Shown here: positions 45,625 through 53,367 of the stretch, in pieces | How positions within the stretch are numbered: position 1 is the first letter of the stretch | Layout of the letters: every line of letters starts with the position of its first letter | Source: Lewinellaceae bacterium | Lineage (GTDB): Bacteria > Bacteroidota > Bacteroidia > Chitinophagales > Saprospiraceae | Length of the DNA: 64,000 bases | NCBI GenBank assembly: GCA_020636135.1 | Contig: JACJYK010000001.1 | Span: 372,001-436,000, forward strand | Direction of reading: 5' to 3' | Translations under genes and position numbers: made by a program | The notes under the pieces: model-generated | Told to the model about the DNA's origin: nothing | Seen by the model: only the letters and a program-made list of their open reading frames with translations | The model's database searches: none

Positions 45625-46916
45625 GATGACTGATCGTTGAGATTTTGTAATCGGATGGATACCGCGCGGGCATGAGCTTGCAGTTGCTCTGCCTCTGCCA
45701 TGGCAATAATTGCCGGCCCCAGGTTTTGTAGTCCTGCCGGTGTGATTTTCTGGAAGGTTATTTTTTTCAGATAGGCGTCCAGGTTAACACCGCTGTATGA
45801 ACGGGCATAACCATTGGTAGGCAAGGTATGATTGGTGCCAGAGGCATAATCTCCGGCGGATTCCGGGGTAAAATTACCGATGAACACCGAGCCCGCATTG
45901 ATGATCTGACTGGCTCTCTGGTCGGCATTTTCTCCGGTAATGATTAAATGTTCAGGAGCGTATGCATTAACAAAATCAACCATGTCTTGTTCTTCCTGCA
46001 GGAGTATCGATTTGCTGTGAGCAAGTGCACCCAGGGCCAGGTCGCTCCGGGGCAGCGCGGCGCACTGGCGATCAACTTCTTCCAGGGTCGCTTCCACCAG
46101 GACTTTATCCCGGGCTACCAGCACGACCTGGGAGTCGACTCCATGTTCGGCCTGGGACAGCAGATCTGCAGCCAGGAAAGCAGGTATACTTCCGGCCCCA
46201 GCCCATACCAGCACTTCAGATGGTCCGGCCGGTAAATCGATGGCCACACCCTGTTGCTGGACCAGCTGCTTGGCGGCGGTAACATACTGGTTGCCGGGTC
46301 CGAAGATCTTATAAACCCGGGGTATGGTGGCGGTTCCATAAGCCATTGCTGCAATGGCCTGCGCACCGCCGGCTTTGAAGATCTTCCCAACACCTACTTC
46401 ATGTGCCGCAACCAGCATTTCGGGGATCAGGTTACCATTTTTGTCCGGGGGTGTACAAATGATGACCTCCCTGCATCCGGCAATGCGTGCTGGAATGGCC
46501 AGCATCAGGATAGTGGAGAAGAGCGGTGCGGTGCCTCCCGGAATATACAGGCCTACTTTCTCGATGGGTACGCTCTTTTGCCAGCAGGTGACGCCGGGAG
46601 ATGTCTCCAGCTGCCGTTCGGGATCTTTTTGTAATTGATGAAACCGCTCGATGTTTTTTGCGGCCGTCCGGATAGCATCCAGTAAGCCATCATCGACTTG
46701 TGCATAAGCTGCTTGGATTTCCTCTTCGGATACTGCAAGGTGGCCGAGTTCTGCACCATCAAACAGAGCTGTGAAGCGAAGGACGGCGTCGTCTCCCTCA
46801 TTTCTGACCGCATCCAGGATAGGCTGTACTTTCCCGGTGATCTGCGACCAGTCCATCACCGGGCGGGTGATGAGATCCGGCCAGCGGTCTCGTGTTGGCT
46901 CATTGAATTGTCGCAT
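45621..46916 (-). CDS. hisD: Histidinol dehydrogenase
   Basis: This 431-residue zinc enzyme oxidises histidinol to histidine in two NAD-dependent steps. Family segments include GGTAPLFSTILMLAIPARIAG, GPSEVLVWA, LLSQAEHGVDSQVVLV and APEHLIITGEN with zinc-binding Gln/His residues. It overlaps hisG by one base (TGATG-type junction) and hisC by 4 bases. Confidence 0.97.
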   Translation of the reverse strand: MRQFNEPTRDRWPDLITRPVMDWSQITGKVQPILDAVRNEGDDAVLRFTALFDGAELGHLAVSEEEIQAAYAQVDDGLLDAIRTAAKNIERFHQLQKDPERQLETSPGVTCWQKSVPIEKVGLYIPGGTAPLFSTILMLAIPARIAGCREVIICTPPDKNGNLIPEMLVAAHEVGVGKIFKAGGAQAIAAMAYGTATIPRVYKIFGPGNQYVTAAKQLVQQQGVAIDLPAGPSEVLVWAGAGSIPAFLAADLLSQAEHGVDSQVVLVARDKVLVEATLEEVDRQCAALPRSDLALGALAHSKSILLQEEQDMVDFVNAYAPEHLIITGENADQRASQIINAGSVFIGNFTPESAGDYASGTNHTLPTNGYARSYSGVNLDAYLKKITFQKITPAGLQNLGPAIIAMAEAEQLQAHARAVSIRLQNLNDQSS

Positions 46917-47773
46917 CAGATGATCATTTTTTGGATGGGTACCACCAGGATTCCCTGGGCTCCTTTCGCTTTCAGTTCATGGATGATCTCCCAGAATTTA
47001 TCTTCCTGGATGACGGTATGCACCGAACTCCATCCGGACATGGCCAGCGGCAATACCGTCGGACTTTTCATCCCGGGCAGGATGGCAATGATCTCTTCAA
47101 GACGCTCGTTGGGGGCGTTAAGAAGGATGTATTTGTTGCTTTGTGCTTTCAATACCGATTCCATCCGGAATACCAGCTGATCCAGGATCCGCCTCTTGGC
47201 TTCACTCATATGAGGGGTAGCCGCCAGCACCGCTTCGGATCGCAGGATCACTTCTTTCTCAACCAGATTATTCTGGAAGAGGGTGTTACCGGAACTGACC
47301 AGGTCACAGATCCCCTCGGCCAGTCCGATGGCGGGGGCTATTTCGACGGAGCCGGAGATGACATGGATCTCGGCATCCACCTGGTTTTGTTCCAGATAGT
47401 TGCGTAAGGTATTCGGGTAGGAGGTGGCTATTTTTTTGCCCTGAAAGTCGCCGATGCCGGCGTAAGGCTGGCCTTTCGGTACGGCCAGGGACAGGCGGCA
47501 TTTGGCAAAGCCCAGTGGCAGGACCGTATCCAGCTGGCAGCCGGTCTCTACCAGTAAATTTTCTCCGATGATACCGATGTCGGCGACACCGTCTTCGACG
47601 TATTGGGGGATGTCCGAATTGCGCAGGTAAAGAACATCAAGCGGAAAATTCTTGGCCTGGGCGCGCAACTGGTCGCGGCCGTTGTCCACTTTGATCGAAC
47701 AATCGCTGAGCAACCCGAGGGAGTCTTCCAGCAATCTTCCGGACTTTTGAATAGCAATCTTTAATCGTTCCAT
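46916..47773 (-). CDS. hisG: ATP phosphoribosyltransferase, long form
   Basis: This 285-residue protein catalyses the first, committed step of histidine synthesis. It is the long form with a C-terminal ACT-like regulatory domain, known to bind histidine for feedback inhibition and to work without HisZ. Segments KIAIQKSGRLLEDSLGLL, VADIGIIGENLLVE and ISGSVEIAPAIGLAEGICDLV are family hallmarks. It is the first structural gene. Its ATG lies 12 bases beyond the T-tract of the leader terminator. Confidence 0.96.
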   Translation of the reverse strand: MERLKIAIQKSGRLLEDSLGLLSDCSIKVDNGRDQLRAQAKNFPLDVLYLRNSDIPQYVEDGVADIGIIGENLLVETGCQLDTVLPLGFAKCRLSLAVPKGQPYAGIGDFQGKKIATSYPNTLRNYLEQNQVDAEIHVISGSVEIAPAIGLAEGICDLVSSGNTLFQNNLVEKEVILRSEAVLAATPHMSEAKRRILDQLVFRMESVLKAQSNKYILLNAPNERLEEIIAILPGMKSPTVLPLAMSGWSSVHTVIQEDKFWEIIHELKAKGAQGILVVPIQKMII

Positions 47774-47784
47774 GGTATGGTGTT

Positions 47785-47822
47785 AAAATAAAAAAGGCTT
47801 ACCAAGCAGTTGGCAAGCCTTT
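47785..47822 (-). terminator. his operon attenuator (intrinsic terminator)
   Basis: On the minus strand AAAGGCTTGCCAA (47810-47822) pairs with TTGGTAAGCCTTT (47793-47805), 13 bp with one G-U, around a CTGC loop. A tract TTTTTTATTTT follows immediately. It stands between the leader peptide and hisG. CCAACTGC within the left arm and loop (47806-47813) can instead pair with GCAGCTGG of the leader (47862-47869, 7 of 8 bases), giving an antiterminator. Confidence 0.9.
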
Positions 47823-47848
47823 GATGTTTTTTCATAGTTGACCTTACA

Positions 47849-47917
47849 TCATACCGCTTCACCAGCTGCCCACGGGAACAGCATATGATGATGGTGATGA
47901 TGTATTGGATAATTCAT
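47849..47917 (-). CDS. hisL: Histidine operon leader peptide with six consecutive His codons
   Basis: A 22-codon frame runs from ATG at 47917 to TGA at 47849, reading MNYPI, then six His codons (CAT CAT CAC CAT CAT CAT, 47885-47902), then MLFPWAAGEAV. A histidine run directly before a strong terminator and hisG is the classical attenuation layout. The His codon segment TACATCATCACC can pair with the GGTATGATGTA that spans the stop codon (11 bp with a single bulge). A ribosome stalled on His codons would break this pairing and free the antiterminator arm at 47862-47869. It lies 24 bases after the CCA end of tRNA-Phe. Confidence 0.92.
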   Translation of the reverse strand: MNYPIHHHHHHMLFPWAAGEAV

Positions 47918-47941
47918 GAATCCAGCTATTAATTCAGGATT

Positions 47942-48017
47942 TGGTGGTACCTCCCAGGGTCGAACTGGGGACACCAGGATTTTCAGTCCTGTGCTCTACC
48001 AACTGAGCTAAGGTACC
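47942..48017 (-). tRNA. tRNA-Phe (GAA)
   Basis: A full cloverleaf lies on the minus strand: acceptor GGTACCT/AGGTACC, D-loop TTAGCTCAGTTGGTAGAGC, anticodon arm GGACTGAAAATCC with anticodon GAA, T-arm CTGGGGAC-type stem with GTTCGA, discriminator A and an encoded CCA. Length is 76 bases. It is upstream of hisL on the same strand, with no promoter or terminator visible in the 24-base gap. Confidence 0.95.
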
Positions 48018-48059
48018 ATTCTTCAATCAAGCCTTACGGTACTTCACCGAAAGGGAATG

Positions 48060-48089
48060 CAAATTTATACTCTTTTTTATTAACCCAAA
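48060..48089 (-). promoter_or_regulatory. Promoter of tRNA-Phe and probably of the his operon
   Basis: On the minus strand a -33 TTTG (48086-48089) and a -7 box TAAATTTG (48060-48067) are separated by 18 bases. Both fit the Bacteroidota consensus (TTTG, about 19 bases, TAnnTTTG). Transcription would start about 48053, roughly 35 bases before the tRNA. Confidence 0.7.
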
Positions 48090-48112
48090 ATAAACCACTG
48101 CATTTTTTGTCC

Positions 48113-49762
48113 TTACCGGATCAGGGTGACGGTTCCGGCTTTGTTCTGCGGAAGGCCGCCAAACAATTGATACCTTACCTGATATACATAAACCCCGGGA
48201 GGTAGTTCTTGCCCGGCAGCGGTTCCATTCCATTGCGGTGAACTGCTGCCCGAGACCGGGGCATCATAAATCAGGTTGCCCCAACGGTCATAAATCCGGA
48301 AATAAATGAAGGATTCCACGGATCCGTCGTGGACGACTTCAAACAGGTCGTTTACGGCATCCCCATTGGGTGAAAAAACATTGGGGATGAATACCCCGCC
48401 ACATTCCATCAGCTGCACCTGTGTTGACCTGGTGGTGGAGACACAGCCATCAGAGACCGTTACTGCATAAATGCCGGCAGAGGTAATGGTCTGGACCGGA
48501 TTCAGGCTGTCGGCAGTATTCCATCGAAATGAATTTAACCGGCCATCCTGGAGGTCTATGATCCAGGATTCGCTGGCGCAGATGGTGGTGTCTTTTGCCA
48601 GTGTAAGCTGGATAGGTTCAGGTAGACCGACTTCTATGGTGTCGGTAAATGTACACACGGTGTCCACGCGGTGCAGTGCCACCCGGTACGTTCCGGTCTG
48701 GGTGATCGGATAGGCTACGCTGGTATCCCGGCCATTCCATACGGCTGTTGCCCCCGGATAGGGAATGTTGATCGTCAGCCCTTGTTCACAGATGACGGTA
48801 TCCGGTCCGAGGTCAAATGGTATCTTGCGGTCGAGGACTTCCACCTGGACCTGATCCAGTGCAAACGTATCGCAGGCATCGGGGAAATAAAGGGTGTAGG
48901 TGGTGCTCTGTGCCGGCTGGGCAATGGGATTGGGACTGAACGGGTTATTTAATCCCTGGGTTGGTTCCCAGTACACATCCTGCATGATGCCAGAAATCAG
49001 CGGTATGGCTTCTCCCGGGCAGATGACCTGGTCCTGAATGTCATTGAGGAATGTGGTATACCGCATGCAGATGCGCTGCACATTGGATGAGCCACCGGTA
49101 GCTGAAGTAAATCCCCAGAAGACATAGGGAATACCGCCGAAGATGTTGGTTACAATGTCACCCTGGTAGGACAATCGCAGGTCACAGTCCATATACACAT
49201 CCAGGCGGTGCACCTGGGCATCCCAGACCACACGCACATTGTGGTACTGGCAATCTTCAATATTCGGACTGCTGGCCAGCGCCTGGACCGGACCAGCCAG
49301 CGTATTGTTCGATCCATGGTCCACATCACCGTTGCGGATGATGGCTATGTGGTCGTAAGCAGGGTCATCAAGATTGAAATTCTGCCAGGTATCGAATTCA
49401 ATACCTATGGAAGGCCGTACAAATTGAAACCCTAATCCTTCACCGGCCTCACCGATGGAGGTACTGACCGGTTGGAACCCGAATACGATCCCATCGGCTC
49501 CATTGGCATCCGTACAGCCCAGAAAGATGTCCATGATCGCTTCAAAGGATTCATTCAGGTTAATCTGATTGACATTCCAGATCGAGCCGGCAACAAACAT
49601 GACATCCTGAGTCAGTTCGTAACATATGCTGTCGAGCCGGCGGGCAGCGCCGTTGATTTGGAATTGAGCAGAAGATGTACGGGGAAACAGGACCAGGAAC
49701 AGGAGGCCGAAATGCAATGCTTTCAGGCAGCAGAAGTGCCGCCTTATGTTGATGCTGTTCAA
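48113..49762 (-). CDS. Secreted L-type lectin domain protein with gliding-motility type B sorting domain
   Basis: Taken from a TTG at 49762 (549 residues), which gives MNSINIRRHFCCLKALHFGLLFLVLFPRTSSAQ-type signal peptide; a TTG at 49717 would also work and no ATG is available. Residues about 35-240 resemble legume-type (L-type) lectins (GADGIVFGFQP, IGIEFDTWQNFN, VRVVWDAQVHRLDVYMD). Ig-like segments follow. The C-terminus VFIPNVFSPNGDAVNDLFEV to WGNLIYDA is the CHU_C/type B sorting domain of type IX secretion. It probably sits on the cell surface and binds glycans. Between 49763 and 50090 lie 328 bases with no convincing gene. Confidence 0.85.
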   Translation of the reverse strand: MNSINIRRHFCCLKALHFGLLFLVLFPRTSSAQFQINGAARRLDSICYELTQDVMFVAGSIWNVNQINLNESFEAIMDIFLGCTDANGADGIVFGFQPVSTSIGEAGEGLGFQFVRPSIGIEFDTWQNFNLDDPAYDHIAIIRNGDVDHGSNNTLAGPVQALASSPNIEDCQYHNVRVVWDAQVHRLDVYMDCDLRLSYQGDIVTNIFGGIPYVFWGFTSATGGSSNVQRICMRYTTFLNDIQDQVICPGEAIPLISGIMQDVYWEPTQGLNNPFSPNPIAQPAQSTTYTLYFPDACDTFALDQVQVEVLDRKIPFDLGPDTVICEQGLTINIPYPGATAVWNGRDTSVAYPITQTGTYRVALHRVDTVCTFTDTIEVGLPEPIQLTLAKDTTICASESWIIDLQDGRLNSFRWNTADSLNPVQTITSAGIYAVTVSDGCVSTTRSTQVQLMECGGVFIPNVFSPNGDAVNDLFEVVHDGSVESFIYFRIYDRWGNLIYDAPVSGSSSPQWNGTAAGQELPPGVYVYQVRYQLFGGLPQNKAGTVTLIR

Positions 49763-50090
49763 TTTATTGATCCAATTCAATCCAAATAAATTGTTGATTT
49801 CACATGCTATTCTAAACGACGAATACCGGCCCGTGTCATATATCCGTATTGGGAATTTACAATTTACTGGGTAATATGATTCACATCCTGTCCAACTTAT
49901 TGATTTCAAAAGGGGGGCTGGAAAGAAGGGGAGAGGAAGACCTGGTATGCCCTACCGGTCCTGAAAAAACACATCAATTGGTTCAAGATTGCTTCAATTG
50001 CCTTCTCCGATGCTTAAAGTCTGACTACCAATAGCAGATAGCTAATATTATTTTCACTATAATTGCATTCATATTAAATGAATTCATGAT
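49763..50090. other. Divergent intergenic region (328 bases)
   Basis: This stretch separates the lectin gene (minus) and the MtfA-like gene (plus). It must contain both promoters, but no full TAnnTTTG element is apparent. A 61-codon plus-strand frame at 49849-50034 shows no protein-like features. Confidence 0.5.
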
Positions 50091-50912
50091 ATGTTTTCCA
50101 GGCGCCTGACGGTACCGCTTGCCTTATGGATCATGATCGTGCTCTACCTTGCCTTTGTAGAAGAAAAGGAGGGCGTGATGGTATGGATCATCCCACCGGC
50201 ATTGTTACTGATGGTGGTATACATCTTTACGCCTCAACTGGATTATTGGTATGTGCAGCGCTACCGGCCTACCCTGGATGAACCTTTGCGGAAGTTTTTA
50301 CATCGCCTGGTGCCCTGGATAACCCGCCTGGATCCGGAAGCGCAAAAAAAACTGGAAGAACGACTGGTATTACACATGGAAGGATCCGACTTCAGCGGCA
50401 TGAGCATGGATACCATCCCGGAAGAAGCGAAGGTCATGGTCAGTCTGGCGGCGGTCATTATCTCGTGGGATCAGGAGAAAGCCCTGTTATCACCCTTTGA
50501 ACGCGTGGTCTTTTACAAGCATCCTTTTCCCTCACCGAATCATCAGTTTCTGCATGCCAGCGAGACCGATTTTACCGATCAGGTACAGATCTATTCCCTG
50601 GAGCAGCTGATGGCTGCCTGGATGCGGCCGGACCGGTTCCTTAACCTGGCGTATTACGAATGGGGCAGAGTATTCCAGTTTGTCTTTGATCAGAAGCAGT
50701 ATCCTCCATCCTCCCCACAGCATTGGGAGGTATTGACCCGAATCTCCGGGCAGTCCCTGGACCAATGGCAAAAATTTACCGGCTTTGAAGAGCTTGATTT
50801 CTGGGGAGTGGCCACGGCCTGTTATTTTACTTTTCAGCAAAAGATGGTGGAATCGGAACCAGCGCTCTATGCTGCTATCCGGGAAGTCTATGGCTCCCCG
50901 GTGAACAGTTAG
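50091..50912 (+). CDS. MtfA-like (M90) protein with degenerate zinc site
   Basis: This 273-residue protein has two N-terminal membrane helices (LTVPLALWIMIVLYLAF, WIIPPALLLMVVYIF) followed by a domain resembling the MtfA peptidase: SMDTIPEEAKVMVSLAAVII and RVVFYKHPFPSP correspond to the conserved start. Where family members have HExxH, this reads YYEWGR (Tyr, Glu, Arg), and the third-ligand segment reads ATACYF instead of ASExFF. It should therefore be catalytically inactive or use another mechanism. Neighbours do not help with function. Confidence 0.7.
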   Translation: MFSRRLTVPLALWIMIVLYLAFVEEKEGVMVWIIPPALLLMVVYIFTPQLDYWYVQRYRPTLDEPLRKFLHRLVPWITRLDPEAQKKLEERLVLHMEGSDFSGMSMDTIPEEAKVMVSLAAVIISWDQEKALLSPFERVVFYKHPFPSPNHQFLHASETDFTDQVQIYSLEQLMAAWMRPDRFLNLAYYEWGRVFQFVFDQKQYPPSSPQHWEVLTRISGQSLDQWQKFTGFEELDFWGVATACYFTFQQKMVESEPALYAAIREVYGSPVNS

Positions 50913-52027
50913 TTGCTGCGTACGATTTTCGTAATGGCGGACTCTTCCACGATACCGACCGGTCCCCGGTAGATACCTCCATCTTTCCCGATATCGACCA
51001 CCTTGACGGCAATCACATTGTTTCCGGTAGCATGGAGTAAGCCATCCGGGATGGGGTATACCCTCAATTTTGAAAACGATTGACTTTCACCCAGCTCGCG
51101 TCCGTCATTGGTTTCGCCTATTTTTTGGCCGTTCAGATAGGTGACATCAAAGTCGTCGATCTTACCCAGGACCAGATAATATTTTTGATTGCTCTGGGGG
51201 GTGAAATTCAGCCGGAATGTCTTGCGATACCACCCGGTACCATCATAGGAGCGATAGCCCTGATTATCCCAGAAATTCGGCACCAGAAGGGTCTCCCATT
51301 TGGTATCGTCATAATCGGGCCGGATATAATCTGCTTGATTGCTGGTGGTGAATTTCCAGGGTCCATAAAATCCCTGTTTGACAGCAGCACTCTGTTCCTG
51401 GGCATATATCCCCGGATTGCCGCCTATAATGCCACCATCCATGGTTTCATCGTATACCCGGATTGCAATGACATTGTCACCGCTGAAATTGATCAGCTCA
51501 TTGGGGATAAAATAACTACGGTCCGAATCATAAGCGGTGCGGAACCGGGGAGGAAAGGTGCCGCTTTTTCCGATCAGCGTGCCATTCAGATACGTCTCAT
51601 CCACATCGTCAATAAATCCGGGTAATAATATATGGGCATCCTGGCGGATTAATTCCCGGCCATCGAAATGGACCCGGTACCAGGCATAGCCATCATAGCC
51701 ATTAAAGCCCTCATTTTCCCACCGGGCAGGTACCCGGATTTTCTCCCAGTTTTTGTCGGAATAAGATGGCGAAGCCCAGTTCACGTTGTCTCCAATACTA
51801 AATTTCCAGGACTGAGAAAGGTTGATTTTCCGGGTGAGGTCCTCAGAGACGTAATTTTGGCTTTCTCCAATATTATTTTCACCAAACAACCATTCCATAA
51901 ACCAATTACGTAATGGCAATTCCTCCCACCGGCTTTCTTTACCTTTTTCCTGTGCAGTAAGGGAAAATGTGGATGCCAGGATTAAGATGATCATTATTAA
52001 AAGGGTGGATTTATTTCGCTTTTGCAT
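50909..52027 (-). CDS. Exported protein with two galactose-binding-like jelly-roll domains
   Basis: This 372-residue protein has a signal peptide (KSTLLIMIILILASTFSLTAQ). It consists of two similar domains (about residues 70-215 and 225-365), each with WKF, DxxW, VPxxW/F-WxNxG, GYAWYR/GTGWYR, DDVDxTYLNG/DDFDVTYLNG and GDNVIAIRVYD/GNNVIAVKVVD motifs. These match the sugar-binding jelly roll of GH2 glycosidases and sialate esterases, here without a catalytic domain. It probably binds carbohydrates in the periplasm or outer membrane. It overlaps the MtfA-like gene's end by 4 bases in opposite orientation. Confidence 0.82.
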   Translation of the reverse strand: MQKRNKSTLLIMIILILASTFSLTAQEKGKESRWEELPLRNWFMEWLFGENNIGESQNYVSEDLTRKINLSQSWKFSIGDNVNWASPSYSDKNWEKIRVPARWENEGFNGYDGYAWYRVHFDGRELIRQDAHILLPGFIDDVDETYLNGTLIGKSGTFPPRFRTAYDSDRSYFIPNELINFSGDNVIAIRVYDETMDGGIIGGNPGIYAQEQSAAVKQGFYGPWKFTTSNQADYIRPDYDDTKWETLLVPNFWDNQGYRSYDGTGWYRKTFRLNFTPQSNQKYYLVLGKIDDFDVTYLNGQKIGETNDGRELGESQSFSKLRVYPIPDGLLHATGNNVIAVKVVDIGKDGGIYRGPVGIVEESAITKIVRSN

Positions 52028-52079
52028 ACCTTATTTTCAGATGGTGACAGATACGTTTCCTATTTAATCATGGAATAAT

Positions 52080-52586
52080 TTATTCCGGGTTTTTACTATT
52101 CGTTTGATGGTACATGACGACAGAATTATTTCCCATATCAATGACAAATCCATAAGACTGCATGAGCGTGGTGCCGATGATAGCTGTTATCCTTTTCCCG
52201 GTTCTTGCTTCAATAGATTCTGCCACATTGGTGAGATCAAAGGCGTACATTGGGCAGTACAAAGGCGTTTCGCCAAATTGCAATCTGACATTTTTTACCC
52301 GGTAAAGCCGGTTATTACTTGAGCCAAGTCCCGGAACTGACCTGCTCCCATTCTGGATGGTGCTGAAGCCCAGGTATTTCCTGGATTTAATATCCAGAAT
52401 GGTAATATCCGATCCGGTATCGAGTAATACCCAGGTTTTTTTATTATTAATGGTCATCTCCACTATTGGCTTGTGTTTGTAGCTTGCCTGCTGATAAACT
52501 GATGACTGGCAGAAGGTTGTTTTTTCGAATAATAAACCAAATAAAGTCAGGGTTAAGATGAATTGCATTTGCATGACGGTTGACAT
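52080..52586 (-). CDS. Retropepsin-like aspartic protease, exported
   Basis: This is 168 residues from the ATG at 52586; ATGs at 52574 and 52568 also fit. A TTG at 52613 is less likely. A hydrophobic signal (MQFILTLTLFGLLF) precedes the single-lobe retropepsin fold with the catalytic DTGSD in TWVLLDTGSDITIL and the second hallmark AIIGTTLMQSYG. Such bacterial enzymes are thought to act as homodimers in the periplasm. Substrate unknown. It stands 52 bases from the jelly-roll gene upstream on the same map side and 73-100 bases from the response regulator gene. Confidence 0.85.
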   Translation of the reverse strand: MSTVMQMQFILTLTLFGLLFEKTTFCQSSVYQQASYKHKPIVEMTINNKKTWVLLDTGSDITILDIKSRKYLGFSTIQNGSRSVPGLGSSNNRLYRVKNVRLQFGETPLYCPMYAFDLTNVAESIEARTGKRITAIIGTTLMQSYGFVIDMGNNSVVMYHQTNSKNPE

Positions 52587-52686
52587 TTGAGTTATTGAAT
52601 ATTTTACATTCAAAATAAACCCGGTAATTGTTGTCAGGTGTTATGCTCAGGTAAACAAATGTCATAAGATGTCATGTAAATTTGAA

Positions 52687-53367
52687 TCAAACCATTTTAT
52701 AACCCATGCCATGCACGGTCAGTATAATTTTCGGATCATTTGGGTTTATTTCCACCTTCTGACGGAGACGTAAAATGAAATTATCGATGGTGCGGGTTGA
52801 AGGAAATTCATCGTATTGCCAGATATTTTTCAAGAGGTCGTCACGCCGTACAATCTGGTGTTTATTCTGCCATAAAAAATGCAACACTTCAAATTCCCGG
52901 TGGGACAGTTTTATTTCTTTGCCCGAAACAATGGCTACATAATTCGTAAAATCAACTTCCACGAGTCCGATGGTTTCGAAGGCTCCCGCAGTGTTTTGAC
53001 CGCCAGAGGTCCGGCGTAATATGGCTTTTACGCGGGCGAGTAATTCCCGTAAACTAAAGGGTTTGACAATGTAGTCATCTGCACCCAGCTCGAGGCCAAG
53101 AACGCGGTCAATTTCTTCCCCTTTGGCGGTGAGCAGAATGACCGGTATATCATTTTTTTGCTGGCGGAGTTTGCGGCACACATCGAAGCCCGACATCTCA
53201 GGCATCATGACATCCAGGATCAGTAAATCGTAAAAATTGGAAGATATCTTGACAAGAGCTTCCTTGCCATTTGCTGCAGTATCGACCTGATAACCTTCAA
53301 ATTCCAGGTTGTCGGCCAGTCCGCGGCACATTAAGGGTTCGTCATCGGTAATAAGTATTTTCGTCAT
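52687..53367 (-). CDS. OmpR/PhoB-family response regulator
   Basis: This 226-residue protein has a receiver domain with phospho-acceptor Asp52 (LLILDVMMPEMSG), acidic pair Asp8-Asp9, Thr in VILLTAKG and Lys in YIVKPFS. The C-terminal winged-helix DNA-binding domain (LSHREFEVLHFLWQN, RTIDNFILRLRQK) is of the OmpR type. It overlaps the kinase gene by 4 bases. Target genes are unknown; no repeated operator is obvious nearby. Confidence 0.94.
   Translation of the reverse strand: MTKILITDDEPLMCRGLADNLEFEGYQVDTAANGKEALVKISSNFYDLLILDVMMPEMSGFDVCRKLRQQKNDIPVILLTAKGEEIDRVLGLELGADDYIVKPFSLRELLARVKAILRRTSGGQNTAGAFETIGLVEVDFTNYVAIVSGKEIKLSHREFEVLHFLWQNKHQIVRRDDLLKNIWQYDEFPSTRTIDNFILRLRQKVEINPNDPKIILTVHGMGYKMV

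Noticed and set aside
47774..47941. A histidine-specific T-box or riboswitch upstream of hisG
   Set aside because: The leader is fully explained by a His-rich peptide and attenuator; no T-box sequence or other conserved aptamer is visible.
49849..50034. 61-codon plus-strand frame before the MtfA-like gene
   Set aside because: It overlaps the 5' part of the lectin region and has no conserved character; the region more likely holds promoters.
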